Shown piece after piece: positions 25,121 through 36,116 of a stretch of DNA of 64,000 nucleotides; the stretch's first letter is position 1; the number at the start of each line of letters is the position of its first letter. Under the pieces are notes generated by a model. It was not told where the DNA came from and made no database searches. It saw nothing but the letters and a program-made list of their open reading frames with translations. The stretch comes from Tetracladium setigerum. Its lineage: Eukaryota > Ascomycota > Leotiomycetes > Helotiales. Made by a program: the position numbers and the translations under genes. The stretch spans positions 1,302,001 to 1,366,000 of the forward strand of contig PZJY01000002.1 in NCBI GenBank assembly GCA_031472005.1. Direction: 5' to 3'.

Positions 25121-27500
25121 ATTTTATTATAAACGCCGGATAAAACTTTATTTTTAAAGAGTTTAAGGTAAATATTTAAAGTATAAGAACTTAAGTTAAG
25201 ATAATCCTAATCGAAATATATTAAAGTATAAGTAAGGTAAAAGTATATTATATACCTTTACGACGCTTATACGAAATACTCTTAGAAGAACTTAAAGATT
25301 AAGGAATTAAATTAAACGAAATCCTTTAAATAATTATTAAAGTAATAAATAATATTACCGGACTAAATAATCTTATCTTAACCCTCTTTATTTTTAAAGT
25401 ATACTTAAGATTATTATACGATAACTCACCGTTAAGGTTAATAATTTAACGAGACGAAGTTATTCGTATAGCGATAAATAATTTAAGGAAATATTAAGTT
25501 AACCGAAGGATCCGGGATGCCCTTAATATAAGGAATAAACCTTAAGTTATTAATATCTTTTAACTCCCTCTTTAATTAAAGGTTAAGGTATAAAGAGAAA
25601 AGAAAGGATAATAAGGACCGTACGAACTAGTTATAATAAATAAAAATAATTTAATTATTTAAATTAATAATCGTATAAGCACTTTTAAAAGCTTATTCGT
25701 ATAACCTTAAAATAAGGAGTAAGCTAATAAGAAGACCTTTACTTTAAACGAATTAATTAATAAAGAGGAAGACGAAGTAAAGAGCGAAGAGGAGGAGTAA
25801 GGTACGGAAGAGATTATTTTAAAGCCGAGAAGAAAACCCATCGTATTAATCCCTTAAAAATTAATAGAAGAATTATAAGGGGTTTATACGATTATAAATT
25901 AAAATATTTAATCGTTTATCTTCTTAATAAAGAAAGAAGAAGATAATACGGAACTCTCTTAGACTCTTCGTTAATAAGGCATTATTATAACTCCCGGATA
26001 ATAATTTAAAGAATCTTAATAAAAGGAAATTAATAACTTAATTATAAGAGGAGTATTTAAGTTTATACGATTTAACTTAAAAACTTATCGCGAACGAATC
26101 TTTAATTCACGACTTATAAATAAGGTTAAAGGAAAAGGAATAAACTCATCGTATAAAAAATCCCGGCTTATCGTATAAGTATAAAATAACGTTAAAAAGA
26201 CGAAGATACTTACTTAATCCTTAATAATTTAAAGAGTTAGTTAAAGACTTATTATCTCCTTAATATTATCCCTCGTACGAATTAAGTATAAACTCTTTTA
26301 CCGTGATATCACTTAAGCTTACGTTTAATTTATAACCCTTCTTAACTAACGAATCCTTTATAAAATCTTAAAAGAAATCCGATATAAATACCCTTAAGAT
26401 TAAATTACAATCGTATAAAAATTATTATATAAAATCTTAAAAGTTAAAACTTATTAATAAGTAACGTATAATAAACATTATAAGGAGAAGCTTAAGATAA
26501 TAATATCTTTATACGATTTATACTTATTAATCTTAATTAAGTATAGCCCTTTAAAATTATTAAAATATAAATAAATAACACCTTAATCTTAAGAAGCTAA
26601 GAATTTATAAAAGTTAAGGATTAAGAACTTTAAAAGGTTAAATTCTTAATAAAACTTATAAAGGGGTTATCGTACGATACCCCCCTTACCTTTAACGGAT
26701 ATAAACTTCTTTAAGAGGATAAGACGATATTACTCGAATAAAAAGGGTAAGGAGGTCGAATTTAATTAATTAATATTAAGGTAAGGAGCTGACTTAAGTA
26801 ATACCGGGAGTAACGAGCGAGAGGAGCGTATATTATTACGATTTATTAATTAGAAGTAGCCTTTAATTTATTAATTATAACGTAATTTTAAGACCCTTTA
26901 AACGAAGATTATAAGTAATTAAATAAACGATTAAAGTAATAAATAAAGAATTAAGGTAAGGGCGTATAATATATTCCTTTAAACCTTAAACTTATAAAGC
27001 TCTTCGTCTTTATTAACGAGGTATTTATAAATAATAAGGATATAAGCTTTTAAATTAGATACGTAATCGTCTTAAGAAATGAAATTATTTACTCCTCGTA
27101 TAATAAGAATCACTTCGTTTATAAAGGAAACTTACTTTATTAAAGTAATACGAAGAGTAAAAGGATAATAAGAAGCGTATTAACGTTTAAGATTTATAAG
27201 ATAATAAGAGGAGTTAATATATTAATTATAATAAAATTAACGCTTAACGTTATAATAATTAAATTAAGTTTAACGTTAATCTTACTCTTTATACGATTAC
27301 TTAATTAAACTTAATACGACGAAAGAGAAGAGGCTTATAATTAATATTATAACCTTAAGGTAATCGTACGAGAGATAAGAGCTTATTAAGATTTATTAAA
27401 TTCACGAGGAGGATAACTTAACTAATATTATAATAAAAGTAAGCTTAAATAAGTATTTATTTACTTTTATTAACTTAAATAAGATACTTATACGAGTCGA
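25121..27500 (+). pseudogene. Ty1/copia-like pol remnant
   Basis: Translation with stops ignored gives the end of an integrase region (near 25480-25680: NRRIRDALNIRN, then REKKG and GPYEL), followed by a spacer. The reverse transcriptase starts near 26100 and runs past 26800, with blocks resembling fungal copia RT (RDIT.AYV, then KEIRYKYP, then VTYNKHYKEKL). The RT active site and RNase H are too decayed to place exactly. There is no gag and no paired LTR in phase, so this is an internal fragment. Confidence 0.6.
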
Positions 27501-27945
27501 AGGCTAAGTAAATAAAAAAGAGAAGTAAAGTATAAGGGGGTAAAGGTAAGTAAAGTAAGTTTTTCCTTTATTATTTTATATAAATAATTTACGTTTTTAA
27601 TTTTTAATTTTATTTTCGTACTTAATTTTTCCTTTTCTTATTTACTTTATTTCGTACGAGTATTTTCTAAATTATTCCTTTTAATATTTAAACTTAAACT
27701 TATATAATTTACGTAAAAATTAAACTTTTATTTAAGATTTTCCTTTTATTATATAAGAGATAAAAGGTATAAGATAATAAGAGAAGGAAAAATAAGTATT
27801 AATTTTAAAAAAAAATTTATATAAAAATATTAAAGGAAACTTATTTTATTAAATTTTATTAAAGTATGATCCGAAGTAAGAGAAAGATTAAGAAAGTTAA
27901 TACGAAGTATAAGATAAAAGGAGGAGGGATCGTATAATAAACCAC

Positions 27946-28200
27946 TTAATTATTAAGGATAAAAGGATTATCCCGAGAGTTAAAAGTATTACTTTCGTAA
28001 AGAATACGCCCGTCCGAATTCGTCTTAGCCAGGTTAAACTCCCTATTATCCTCCTCCCTATCCTCCACTATCACCGGACGACTAGAACCACCTTTATTAA
28101 GAGTACCACCGAGTCTACCACGACCACCCCGACCTCCACGGCTACCACGACCACCACGACCACCCTGAGCACCACCCGAGCACCACCCCGAGCTCCCCTA
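27946..28200 (-). pseudogene. Gly/Arg-rich (RGG) ORF fragment, partly spared by RIP
   Basis: On the minus strand an open frame of about 84 codons runs from after the TAG at 28200 to a TAA at 27946-27948. It starts with a dense RGG box (GGRGGRGSRGGRGGRGR), followed by an acidic stretch with VIVEDREEDNREFN and a tail ending near FILNN. The first 200 bases are C-rich and full of CpA on the plus strand, unlike everything around them. The Gag of some retroelements ends in a Gly/Arg-rich RNA-binding tail, so this may be the end of a minus-strand gag, but the family is unproven. No start codon is visible. Confidence 0.45.
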
Positions 28201-28659
28201 TTACTACACCGAGCACTATAATCCCGCTACTTATAATTATTATACGTATCGCCGAAGTGGCTAATAACTAAAACGTAAGTAAGGAATAGCGAAAGTCCAT
28301 AGCGAGCGCACTCCCCGTAAGGAATAGCTCGTATAATATTACGGGATTAAATAAGGAGGGCGTTTACGTATAATAAGCGTTAAAAGGTAACTTAATAAAG
28401 TTAAATATTATTAAGATTATACGGAATAAGTTAATTAAGAAGAGCGAGAAGGGCTTATTATAAAGTATTATAATAAGCGTTAATAAGTTCTTAATTTCTA
28501 ATCGTTAAGATCGGGTTATTTAAGTTAATAATAATAATAACAATAATAGCGTTATATATAATTATCGCCTTATAATTATACGATAAAGTTAAAATCCGCC
28601 GGACAAATTATTATACGAAGTAAAAAGAAGTAAAGGGGTAGAATTTATATCTTAAAGAA

Positions 28660-28793
28660 AGAGATTATACGAGAGATAAAGAGAGAGAGAGAGGTTAAAG
28701 TTAATAAATCCGACGTAAATATAATAACGATAATAAGAGAGGCGAAAGATAATAAAGAAGATAAAGAGGGAGAGGAAGATAGCGTTATCCGAA

Positions 28794-28830
<37 letters not shown>

Positions 28831-28960
28831 TAGCGTTATTCAAAGTATATAAGAGAGAGAGAGAGAGAGAGGATAGCGTTATTTAGAGAAAGAGAGAGAC
28901 GAAGAGAGGGATAATAACGTTATACGAAGTAAAGAGAGAAAGAGAAGGAGGGAGAGAAGA
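28660..28960. repeat. GA-rich microsatellites
   Basis: Several (GA)n runs interrupted by TAGCGTTAT units recur at about 28750-28940. The minus-strand 63-codon frame of Ser/Leu repeats here is an artefact of the (CT)n tract. A (GAA)n run follows at about 29035-29060. Confidence 0.85.
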
Positions 28961-29469
28961 TAAAGTAATAATGGCTAAGGTTCTTAATAATTATAAGAAA
29001 AGGGGAGGAGAGCTCGTACGAATAAGAGAGCTAAAGAAGAAGAAGAAGAAGAAGAAGAGATAATATTAATATTATTATTAATATTATTATTAAAGTTATT
29101 ATTAAATAATAAAGAGAAAGGAAGAGAAAGAGAGAGGGAAAGATATTTTTACCTTCGTATAAAGGAAGGATATACCTTTTAAAAGGTAAATAATTAATAA
29201 ATTATTATTATTATTATTATCGTACGAAGGTAAAGAAGTTAATCACTTATAATTCGTCGATCTTTAAGCCTCGCTTAAAGGTAAAGGTATAATAAATTAT
29301 TCGTTTATTACTCGTACTTAAAACTTTATATAAAAATAAATAAGCTTAAGGTTAAGAGATTATTATTAACCTTTAAAGCTTTAAACGACGTTTAAGGTAA
29401 GGAAGAATTAAGACGAATCACTTAAGAAAAGCGTGAAGTTATACTTATACGAAAAAGAAGAGTTATTAA
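28961..29469. other. RIP-mutated DNA, nothing recognised
   Basis: AT-rich, purine-biased sequence without long frames. Like 27501-27945 and 28201-28650, it is probably retroelement debris, but I see no domain or repeat boundary. Confidence 0.5.
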
Positions 29470-29796
29470 TATTAAGAAATTAATAATTATAAATCGAGCT
29501 AACTTAATAAATATTATTTCACGACTTAAGACTTTAAAATTAAAAGTGAGTCGTATATATTATAATAAGGAGGAGAGGTATAAATAAGATTATTTTAAGA
29601 TAAGTGGATTAAGTTTTATACGAGTTATTAATAAGGTAAATATAAGATAATTATCCCCTTTATACGAAGAGAAGGCGATATATTAAATATACTTTTTTAA
29701 TACGATACTTACTTAAAATTATATACTTATTTTATTTTATATTCGATATTACTTATTTAATATTATAAAGCTTTACCTTACGGATATTAATTATTA
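29470..29796 (+). repeat. Family D repeat, 327 bp, copy 1
   Basis: It aligns end to end with 33537-33863, which is also 327 bp. It starts TATTAAG here and TGTTAGG in the better-preserved copy. It is probably a solo LTR or another short insertion. No coding potential. Confidence 0.75.
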
Positions 29797-29819
29797 ATTT
29801 TACTTTATTATAGGCCGAG

Positions 29820-30060
29820 AATCGAATAAAAGAGCTAGAAGCTTAATTAGATTTATATAAATTAAGGAAGCGCCGAAAGGTCTAAGTATCTTCGAATTCG
29901 AGGTTCGTGGACATTAAGGCTATTAGATCGGCTTAGATTAAAGCTAGAGAGCTCGGAGTGGTACTAATCGATTTGGATTTATTTATAGAATTTAAATATA
30001 TCGGGGATTATATAGAAGTCGAAGCGTCGTAGAGATATTAAGTGTTAAATGTAAAGTGAT
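29820..30060 (+). pseudogene. Possible DNA-transposase C-terminal remnant
   Basis: One frame reads ENRIKELEA, then KRRKV, then a DIKAIRSA block. This Lys/Arg-rich coiled tail resembles the C-terminal end of Fot1/pogo-type transposases that are common in fungi. There are internal stops where Gln codons were probably lost to RIP. The catalytic DDE region is not recognisable next to it. The assignment rests on a short low-complexity similarity and is weak. Confidence 0.3.
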
Positions 30061-30976
30061 GGATTTTAATAAGGTGGCCGGAATAAGGGGGTAGGGACTT
30101 ACTTCTTAATCCTCCCGCTTATTAAATAATATTAGAATAAGATAATAATGAGACCGACTCACTTTTAACTCCTTTTAATCAGGATAAAAATACTATTAAT
30201 AACTTAATAAGTATTACTTCGACACTTTAAAATAACGACGAAGGGTTCTTAAATATATACGAATATAATATCTTAAAAGATACCTTATCCTCGGGACCTC
30301 GAGGCCGTTTTAATCTTAAGAATATATATCGATCTATATATATAATAGCTTTAACTAATTATAACTTTTTAATATATCTCTTAACGATAAGGATAATATT
30401 TATTATACGAGTAGCGCTTAAAATTATTAAAATAATACCTTAAATAAATTATTAATTATAAATAATATTTAATATTTAATAATTAATAATTAAATATTAT
30501 AACGTATTAAAGTAATAATACGCTTAATTATACTTTAATAATAAGTAATAATTAAATTAAGATAATTATTATATAACTTACCCCCTTTTAAGTATATATA
30601 ATTTATTATATAATTCCTTAAACCTTAACTATTAATAAGGGTTAACCGACGGTACGGCGATACTTCTCCTTAAGTTACGTAATAATATTATAATAGTTAA
30701 GGATAATTAATAATAAAAGATTATTATTAATTATATAATTAAGGTAAGTATTAATATAATTAATTAATTTAATACTTAATTAAGGCTTAATTATTAGTTA
30801 TATATATAAAATAAGTAATAAATAAAAGGCGAAAATATAACTTTAAGTAAGTAGATTAATTAATAATAAACTAATCTTTACCCCTTTTACGAAGGGATAG
30901 AGTTATATATATATAAGGGGTAAGCGATTAGCGGTTAAGCCCTAAGTAAGTATTTAAATTAATTAATAATAATCTT
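30061..30976. other. RIP-mutated DNA, nothing recognised
   Basis: Very AT-rich sequence dominated by TAATTA/TTAATA runs. No frames, domains or repeat ends recognised. Confidence 0.5.
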
Positions 30977-32540
30977 ATTAGAAATAAATAAATAATATAA
31001 GTGATTTAAATAATTTAAATAATTCATAATATAATAGAAGTAATTAAAGTGGATTTAAGTGATTATAAGAGTATTTAATATACTTAATTAAAAGAGGTAT
31101 CCTTAAGGGAATCTTAGTGATTTATATAATAATAATGAAATAGTAGAATCCGATAGTATCGGCTTAATCTAATATATTAAAAGTATTAATAATTAAATTA
31201 AATATAAGACGGATAAATTAAAATCCCGAATTAAAACATTAATATAACTTATAAATAAGCTAACTATATTAAATCCGATTAAAACCCCTTAAATATAAGA
31301 TAATATAATAAGAATTTAATTAATATTATTTAAAAGTAAGATAAAGTGATTTTAGTCCGTACTTATTACGATTCCGACTCTACTAATTAAAGTAAAGTTA
31401 TAGTCGAGGGTTTATTTATTAATTAAAGTAAGGAAGTTAATTATTAAGTAATTATAAATATAAATAAGTTAATAAAGATAATATATAACCTTAATTTAAA
31501 TATTAAGTTAAGTACGAAGCTCCTTATTTAATAAAATAATTAAATTACTTATATAATATTAAGTAGTCCGGGATCTTTTAAATCTTAAAGATTTAAATCT
31601 TAAGATTTATATCCTTAAGAGCCTTAAAGATTTATCACGTAATTACTTAAATAATTATTATTAATCTTCTCCTTAACTACTTAAGTTATAAGAGTTCTTT
31701 ATAAAGTAATAATAATAAGTTATTAAGTTATATTAATTATTATAATGCTCCCGAGCCTTAAGCTTCTTACGTGAATATAAGTCACGTTCGTAATAATATT
31801 AAATAACTTTTATAACTTATAAGTAAGTTAGCTTAATTATAAATTAATAAAGCTATTTAAGCTAATTTAAGTTATTATAACCGAAATAATTATAACCTTT
31901 ATTAAATATTTTATCTTATTAAGGCTTTATAATAATAGTTATAACCCTTTCGGCTTTAATAGCTTAAATTAACTTAAATAGCTTTATTAATTTATAATTA
32001 TTAAAATTAAATAAATAATAATAATATAAGTGATTAAGTGATTTAAATAATTATAATGTAATGGAAGTATTAAAATATTCAATATACTTAATTAAAAGAG
32101 ATATCCTTAAGGGAATTCTAATGATTTATATAATAATAGTGAATCGGTAGAATCCGATATAATTAAAGTACTAATTATTAATTAAATAATAAGATAGATA
32201 AATTAAAATCCCGATTAAAACACTAATATAACTTAAAAATAAGCCGGCCTTATTAAATCTAATTAAAATCCCTTAAATATAAGATAATATAATAAGAATT
32301 TAATTAATATTATTTAAAAGTAAGACGGAGTAATTTTAATTTATATTAAATAACTTTTATAACTTATAAGTGGGTCGGCTTAATTATAAATTAATAAAGT
32401 TATTTAAACTAATTTAAGCTATTAGAGTCGAAAGGTATTATTATAAAGCCTTAATAAGATAAAATATCCGATAAAGGGGTTAAATAATTAATTTAAGTGA
32501 TTATTATTACTTATTAAATTAATAATATTTAATAATTATA
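30977..32540 (+). repeat. Degenerate family C LTR copies
   Basis: Two heavily RIP-mutated LTR-C copies lie in tandem. One is at about 30977-31990, split by a solo gypsy LTR at 31364-31795. The other is at about 32002-32540. They share the AGAGATATCCTTAAGGGAAT block and the AATCCGATAGTATCGG block with 23563-25120. Both are shortened and have lost most CpA/TpG. Confidence 0.65.
31364..31795 (-). repeat. Solo gypsy LTR, subfamily B2
   Basis: A 432-bp LTR with the same core as 581-1013, inserted in an LTR-C copy. The flanking 5-mers are GTACT (31359-31363) and ATATT (31796-31800), one duplication altered by G-to-A and C-to-T changes on the right. No internal sequence remains, so it arose by LTR-LTR recombination. 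Confidence 0.85.
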
Positions 32541-32589
32541 TTTATTATTTTATAAAGTATATATTTAATAAACTTATTTTAAATATATA

Positions 32590-33060
32590 TTATACTAGTC
32601 AATTACTTCTTTAATTAAGAATATAGCTTAATTAATATAATAATAATATTTAATTCTTTAAAGAGTTCTTTAACTTCCTTAATAATTATAACTTAATGCT
32701 TTATAATATTTTTAAATAAATTCCTTTATATATAAGTTCGGTATAATTAACTTACTCTTTCTTATAATACCTTATATATTTTAAATCTTTTCCTTAAACT
32801 TTAAGAATTTTATTAATTTAAGGTTTATAAACTTTAATATAAAGGGTAATCTCTTTAATATTAAGAATTAAGTCTCTATTATTATTTTCCTTAAATATTA
32901 TAATTTCTTTATAAACCTTACTTTCTTTATAACTTAATAATTTATTAAGAGTATCGGTAATAATATTATTAAATCCTTTGATATATTTAATTATTAAATT
33001 AAATTAAATTAATTCCTTAACTTACTTAGCTAATCTTTTATTATTAAGGTCCATACTAAT
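32590..33060 (-). pseudogene. Gypsy pol fragment, minus strand
   Basis: It aligns in the same orientation with about 11560-11990 of the minus-strand chromovirus, upstream of the integrase core, including the TTCCTTTA.TATAAGTT and AGAGTATC segments. It ends near 33060, just before a plus-strand polypurine tract and LTR, so two fragments of opposite polarity are joined here. Confidence 0.65.
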
Positions 33061-33260
33061 ATAAAACGGGGATAATATTATAAACGTGACTTATATTTAC
33101 GTAAGGAGCTTAAGGCTCGGGAGCAATATAATAATTAATATAGTTAAATAGCTTATTATTATTACTTTATAAAGAACTTTAATAATTTAATTTAATTATA
33201 AGTAAATTAATAAAAGAACTACTTAAGTAATCACGTAATGCGCTTATTAAATAATATTAT

Positions 33261-33318
33261 AAGCGCGCGCGCTTTCTTAAATATCTTATAAGCGCGCGCG
33301 CTTTCTTAAATATCTTAT
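33261..33318. repeat. Tandem duplication, 2 x 29 bp
   Basis: A 29-bp unit, AAGCGCGCGCGC followed by TTTCTTAAATATCTTAT, occurs twice without a gap (33261-33289 and 33290-33318) inside the LTR core. The other B3 LTR, at 1014, has a single unit. Confidence 0.9.
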
Positions 33319-33536
33319 AAGGCTTATATAATAATTTAAGTAATAGGAAGGTTCTTATATAAGTAGGAAAATATTCTATTAAATAAAGAGCTTTATACTT
33401 AACTTAGTATTTAAATTAAGATTATATATTATCTTTATTAGCTTATTTATATTTATAATTACTTTAATAATTAACTTCCTTACTTTAATTAGTAAATAAA
33501 TCCTTAACTTCGATCTCTCTTTAATTAATAGAATAG

Positions 33537-33863
33537 TGTTAGGAAATTAATAATTATAAATCGGGATAACCTAATAGATATTATTTCACGACTTAAGACT
33601 TCGAAACTAGAAGTAAGTCGTATATATTATAATAAGGAGGAGAGGTATAAAATAGGATTATCTTAAGATAAGTGGATTAAGTTTTATACGAGTTATTAAT
33701 AAGGTAGATATAAGATAGTTATCCCCTTCGTACGAAGAGAAGGGATATACCGAATATACCTTTTAAACACGACACTTACTTAAAATTATATACTTATTTT
33801 ATTTTATATTCGTTATCACCTATTTAATACTATAAAGCTTTACCTTAAGGATATCAACCATTA
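33537..33863 (+). repeat. Family D repeat, 327 bp, copy 2
   Basis: Inserted in the gypsy LTR. The flanks AATAG (33532-33536) and GATAG (33864-33868) look like one 5-bp duplication with a RIP change on the left. It starts TGTTAGG and ends near CAACCATTA. It lacks the usual CA end of an LTR, so the class is unsure. Confidence 0.7.
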
Positions 33864-33892
33864 GATAGGAATCGTGACAGTTATCACACCTA

Positions 33893-34080
33893 TATAAGTA
33901 AGATAATATTCCTTTAAATAAGAGTTTTATATTTAACTTAATATTTAAATTAAAATTATATATTATATTTACTAACTTATTTATATTTATAATTACCTTA
34001 ATAATTAACTTCCTTGCTTTAACTAGTAAATAAACCTCGACTTCGATCTCTTTTCAGTTAGTGAGATAGGAATCGTGACA
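33893..34080 (+). repeat. 3' part of a gypsy LTR at the edge of the AT-rich block
   Basis: This repeats the final third of the preceding LTR, from the TATATAAGTAAG promoter-like segment to GTGACA at 34080. The last 70 bases keep CpA/TpG. Ordinary DNA starts at 34081, so this is the right boundary of the transposon block. Confidence 0.8.
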
Positions 34081-34709
34081 AGACTCGAGACTTTCAATAG
34101 AGCGATCCCAAGAGAACCAGTCTTCTATTGCGATGGGACTATCAGCGGCTGATTGACAGTATAGTAATCTTACAATACAGGACAATACTACGTACCTCAA
34201 CTTGCCATCAGAGAATTCAGCATTCGTGACTGGTCAGGTGACCGACCGCGCACCGCTGCTCTGCTTGTGCAGGGGATGGTTTTACTGTACAGTATGAGAT
34301 AAGCCTTGATAAGCCTTGATAGAATAAACCTCCAAGACAAGTTTATACTAATTGAAGGTATGCTTATTGCTTATCTCGTGCTGTCACAGATGGAAGGTAA
34401 TTTATATAAAGCTAGGGTCATGGTAGGTACTAGGTACCTTACATAAGGTACCTACTCTAGCAGTCTAAAAATAATGGCAGAATCAAGCTTCTTTAAGCAC
34501 TGCACAAGCCTATTAAGGCATGGCGTGGGGTAGAAACCCCTGGGTCATATCATTCATGCTACCCCTCAACAATGCTCCATAATAAAAGGACACTTATTGA
34601 GGCACAGCTTGGGGTAGGAACCTGCTGAACAAGTTATAAGTATCGAGGCATTCCATTCCAGCAGCTTCACCCCTCCACTGCAAACACTTGTTTCAATACC
34701 ATTCTCAGG
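34081..34709. other. Intergenic region upstream of the NmrA-like gene
   Basis: Normal base composition. GATAAGCCTT is repeated in tandem at about 34300-34320. A near-perfect hairpin lies at 34431-34454. Two similar GGGGTAGAAACC/GGGGTAGGAACC blocks sit at about 34527 and 34610, with CCCCT boxes that could act as stress-response elements. It probably holds the promoter of the gene at 34710. Confidence 0.5.
34431..34454. promoter_or_regulatory. Perfect inverted repeat, 11-bp arms
   Basis: TAGGTACCTTA, then CA, then TAAGGTACCTA, forms a perfect hairpin with a 2-base loop about 260 bp upstream of the NmrA-like start codon. A further TAGGTAC half-site precedes it at 34424. It could bind a dimeric regulator or be a remnant of a small transposon end. 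Confidence 0.5.
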
Positions 34710-36010
34710 ATGTCGACACAAACCCGGAAAACCATCCTAGTTACAGGAGCAACAGGCAAGCAAGGGTAAGCGAGTGTAAATGGTGCGACATTTCTTATAT
34801 ACGTCGTTTATTAATGGTCCATTTCACACAGGGGCGGCGTCATTCGTGCCCTTTTACGACTAGACAATGCGAAAGACTTCACTTTAGTGGCTGTCACCCG
34901 ATCCATAAAGTCTCGAGGCGCCCAATCCCTTGCTTCAAACTCAAATGTCTCTGTTGTTGAGGGAGACCTCGACGACGTGGCCGCTGTTTTTGAGAAGGCT
35001 ATGAGCATCGGTCCTATTTGGGGAGTTTTCAGTGTACAAATTGCCTCGCCAGGAACAAACACAGAAGAAAAGCAAGGCAAGAGTCTTGTGGACGCCGCAA
35101 TTGTCAATGGCGTCCGTCATTTCGTTTACTCGTACGTACAACAAAGACCCGCCCGTATTCGACAGTTGGATATTGATTGATATCTACCTACCATTAGGTC
35201 AAGTGATCGGGGTGGCCCCATCAAATCGCCCAACAATCCTACTGACGTTGGCAACTTTCTTGCGAAGTACCACATCGAAAATTACCTGCGGGAAAAGATT
35301 AAAGCAAGCCAGTCGCAGATGGGGTATACAATCCTTCGGCCAGTGACCTTTTTCGAGAACCTGACCACAGATCGCCACGGCCTGGGGTTCGCTCGCATGT
35401 AAGTCTTAACTATGCTCTCTGAACATCTATCGCTACCACTGCCATGTCCAGACTCTCCCTGGCATACGAGTCTACTGTGATTGTGTTTATTCATTCCTAG
35501 TTTTGTATACCAAGCTAATCCGGAAACTGAGATGGCCAGGTGGGAGCAAATAGGCGAGAAGAAGCTTCAGTTGGTCTCTACGAGTGACATTGGATGGTTC
35601 GCTGCTCAGGCATTCAGTCATCCGGATCGATACCAGAATAGGGCTTTATCACTTGCAGGTGATGAACTGACGCAACCAGAAGCGGCTCTGATCTTCAGAG
35701 ATGTCATCGGTAAAGATAGTAAGTGATTTTGGGTCGAGGTCCAAATATCTCTACCCAAACCGCTCTTCGGGAGTAAATTCTTCCAATCAAACTATGGTTA
35801 TTAATTATTCCCCCTTGTACAGTGCCAATGGCTCCTTGCCTCGTTGGGTCTGCTCTGAAATATGTGATCAAGGAACTTGGGCCGATGTTTGAATGGTTCG
35901 AGAAGCACGGCTATGGTGCTGATATCGAGGAGTGCCGGCATTTAAATCCCGAGATGCAGAATTTTCGCGTTTGGCTTGGGCAGAGTAGTGGGTTTGTGAG
36001 AAGGGAATAA
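34710..36010 (+). CDS. NmrA-like NAD(P)-binding family protein
   Basis: A Rossmann-fold protein of the NmrA/HSCARG group, atypical short-chain dehydrogenases that bind NAD(P) and often sense redox state or reduce small substrates. I infer five exons, 34710-34765, 34832-35131, 35198-35398, 35501-35718 and 35823-36010, giving 320 codons, the usual family length. The N-terminus has the dinucleotide motif VTGATGKQGGGVIRALL (residues 11-27). It is followed by VEGDLDD, then FVYSSSDRGG and, near residue 165, YTILRPVTFFEN, all in the positions expected for the family. No signal peptide or membrane segment is visible. It sits about 630 bp from the transposon block and converges with the arabinofuranosidase gene. 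It may be metabolic or regulatory, and the substrate cannot be told. Confidence 0.85.
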
Positions 36011-36116
36011 GAATGTTTGCTATCATTCTTCTTAGATGGATATTGATTACTCCCTTGCCATTGGCAACCAAGCAGATGAAATGCTTTCCCTTGAGCTCAG
36101 GCCATTGGCTACCTCT

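Larger units (their letters stand above)
33076..33879 (+). repeat. Gypsy LTR, subfamily B3, interrupted
   Basis: The LTR starts TATTATAAACGTGAC after the polypurine remnant ACGGGGATAA and ends ATCGTGACA at 33879. It is broken by the family D repeat at 33537-33863. Its core contains GCGCGCGC tracts, as in the 1014-1201 fragment. The polypurine tract before it marks it as a 3' LTR. Confidence 0.8.

Noticed and set aside
28652..28843. A minus-strand frame of Ser/Leu repeats
   Set aside because: It is the translation of a (CT)n microsatellite in RIP-mutated DNA.
1..34080. A CRISPR-like array or tandem satellite in the AT-rich block
   Set aside because: The repeats are long LTRs in dispersed positions with target duplications, not short regularly spaced units. 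The organism is a eukaryote.
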